Below, in pieces: positions 62,684 through 64,000 of a stretch of DNA of 64,000 bases (position 1 is its first letter; each line of letters begins with the position of its first letter). The notes below the pieces were generated by a model, which saw nothing but the letters and a program-made list of their open reading frames with translations, did no database searches and was not told where the DNA came from. Made by a program: the position numbers and the translations under genes. The stretch is from JACOMY01 sp046233115. GTDB lineage: Bacteria; Pseudomonadota; Alphaproteobacteria; Kiloniellales; JACOMY01. Location: NCBI GenBank assembly GCA_046233115.1, contig JBJXHM010000020.1:21808-85807 (forward strand), in the 5' to 3' direction.

Positions 62684-64000
62684 ATGGCTCAATACATCGG
62701 CACCAGCGGTAACGACTCCCTGGCGGGCAGCGCGCTGCCGGACTCGCTCTATGGCCTCAGCGGCGACGACACCCTGCAGGGGCTCAGCGGCAACGACACC
62801 TCGCTCTTCGGCGCAGCGGGCGACGACACGCTGGAAGGCGGTCAGGGCGCCGACCTCAGCCTCTTCGGTGGCAGCGGCGCCGACCTGATCATCACCGACG
62901 ACGACTTCCAGTTCGACAGCTTCATCTTCGGCGATTCCGGCAACGATACCCTGCTGGCGAACTACGACGGCTTTCTCTACGGCGGTGACGGCAACGACAG
63001 GATCTTCGGGAACAGTGCCTTCGCCCATCACCTCTTCGGTGGCTCGGGCGCCGACACGCTGCTGGGCTTCGGGAGCCTGTACGGCGGTGCCGGGCCCGAC
63101 GTGCAGTACGGATCCCGGAGCCTCTTCGGCGGCGACGGGGTCGATCACATCTATGCCGATGGCGGCGACGTCAGCGATGGCTTGGTCCCGCCCAGTTCGA
63201 TCTTCGGCGGACGCGGCGACGACTTCCTTTTTGGCGAGTACGCGACCAACACGCGCTTCTTCGGCGGCAGCGGGACCGACCTGATCTACGGCAACAGCGG
63301 CATCGACTACGTCTTCGTCGGCGGCAGCGGGTCCGACACCCTGATCGGCGGCAGCGGCGCCGACCACTTCTTTTCCGGTAACTACGGCGGCGACCGGCTT
63401 TTTGGTGGCAGCGGTGCTGATACCGCCTTCTTCGGCGGTTTCGAGGGCGGCGATCAGCTCAATCCTCAGGGGCCGCAGAGCGACCGGCTCTACGGCGGCG
63501 ACGGCGACGATACCTCCTTCTTCGGCGGCCTCGGCTCAGATCGGGTCTTCGGCGACAGCGGATCCGACCTCTCCTTCTTCGGCGGTACCGGACACGACCG
63601 GCTCTACGGTGGCACCGGCAGCGACGAGGGCTTCTTCGGTGGCTACGGGGACGACAGCATCTTCGGCGGGGACGACAGCGACAGCTCGCTCTACGGCGGT
63701 TTCGGGAACGACAGGATCGACGGCGGCGAGGGCGACGAGCTCTCCGTCTTCGGTGGTGCCGGCGACGATCAGCTCCGCGGCAATGCCGGCGATGATCAAG
63801 CCTTCGGCGATAGCGGCAAGGACACGCTCTTCGGTGGCGACGGCGACGACCTTATGGCCGGCGGCTCGGGCAGCGACCAGATGGTCGGCGGGACCGGCAG
63901 CGACATCCTCTTCGGCGGGCAGAACCGCGATCGGCTGAACGGTGCCTCCGGGACGGACACGGCCTACGGCGGCACCAACAACGACACCTTCATCGTCGAT
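62684..64000 (+). CDS. RTX calcium-binding repeat protein 3, 5' part, runs off right edge
   Basis: 439 residues without a stop to base 64000. AGGGG lies eight bases before ATG 62684; it begins MAQYIGTSGNDSLAGSALPD as in other secreted RTX proteins. The repeat array again alternates 9 and 10 residues, for example DRVFGDSGS then DLSFFGGTGH and DRLYGGTGS then DEGFFGGYGD. It is interrupted by longer loops around residues 65-190 (such as DGGDVSDGLVPPSS). The last readable block TAYGGTNNDTFIVD matches the linker found after the repeat array of RTX protein 1, so a similar C-terminal export domain probably follows outside the window. Its promoter is shared with the divergent sarcosine oxidase operon. 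Confidence 0.9.
   Translation, partial: MAQYIGTSGNDSLAGSALPDSLYGLSGDDTLQGLSGNDTSLFGAAGDDTLEGGQGADLSLFGGSGADLIITDDDFQFDSFIFGDSGNDTLLANYDGFLYGGDGNDRIFGNSAFAHHLFGGSGADTLLGFGSLYGGAGPDVQYGSRSLFGGDGVDHIYADGGDVSDGLVPPSSIFGGRGDDFLFGEYATNTRFFGGSGTDLIYGNSGIDYVFVGGSGSDTLIGGSGADHFFSGNYGGDRLFGGSGADTAFFGGFEGGDQLNPQGPQSDRLYGGDGDDTSFFGGLGSDRVFGDSGSDLSFFGGTGHDRLYGGTGSDEGFFGGYGDDSIFGGDDSDSSLYGGFGNDRIDGGEGDELSVFGGAGDDQLRGNAGDDQAFGDSGKDTLFGGDGDDLMAGGSGSDQMVGGTGSDILFGGQNRDRLNGASGTDTAYGGTNNDTFIVD

Overview
The window comes from a GC-rich alphaproteobacterium, most likely a marine or soil Rhodospirillales-type lineage. This is inferred from codon use, the mreBCD-mrdA-rodA block, the SoxDAG-type sarcosine oxidase, and the group 3b hydrogenase. 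No rRNA, CRISPR array or complete insertion sequence was found. One tRNA gene (tRNA-Lys, CTT) is present.

Layout. 1-538 is the 5' part of an unrecognised gene of much lower GC that runs off the left edge. 696-9597 holds metabolic and hypothetical genes: an M14-like DUF2817 peptidase, an epoxide hydrolase, an EamA transporter, a phosphoesterase/phospholipase-C-like enzyme, a nitronate monooxygenase, a DUF427 fusion and a secreted protein. 9743-15363 carries a Rieske-glutamate synthase fusion, a zinc-ribbon/cyclase/AAA/TPR signalling gene split by an in-frame amber codon, and a small hypothetical. 15834-20855 is a compact group 3b NiFe-hydrogenase operon (FeS beta, cyclic-nucleotide-binding protein, flavoprotein gamma, small subunit, large subunit, maturation protease). 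24959-31385 (minus) has a GFA enzyme, a small cytochrome c, and a branched-chain 2-oxoacid dehydrogenase operon with an amino-acid dehydrogenase and an aminotransferase. 31701-33533 carries a cyclic-2,3-diphosphoglycerate-synthase-like GTPase and a cupin. 33541-39969 (minus) is a hydantoinase/oxoprolinase pair with a class III aminotransferase and an AraC-type regulator. 52559-58307 is the cell-shape cluster mreB-mreC-mreD-mrdA-rodA. 58594-62379 is a sarcosine oxidase operon with D, A and G but no B subunit.

Surface and secreted repeat proteins are the striking accessory content. There are three RTX-type calcium-binding proteins (21947-24739, 40507-41592, 62684 to the right edge) and a 3,200-residue autotransporter (41818-51420) built from roughly 35 glycine-rich units. 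All three RTX proteins use an alternating 9/10-residue repeat, giving a 19-residue super-repeat instead of the textbook 9+9. A decayed RTX stretch precedes the first of them. Two classes of palindromic repeat sit at gene ends (near 4.1, 20.9-21.1 and 24.9 kb).

All calls rest on reading the sequence; no database search was run. Start sites were moved from the longest possible frame wherever a Shine-Dalgarno match or the family's usual N-terminus supported a shorter one.
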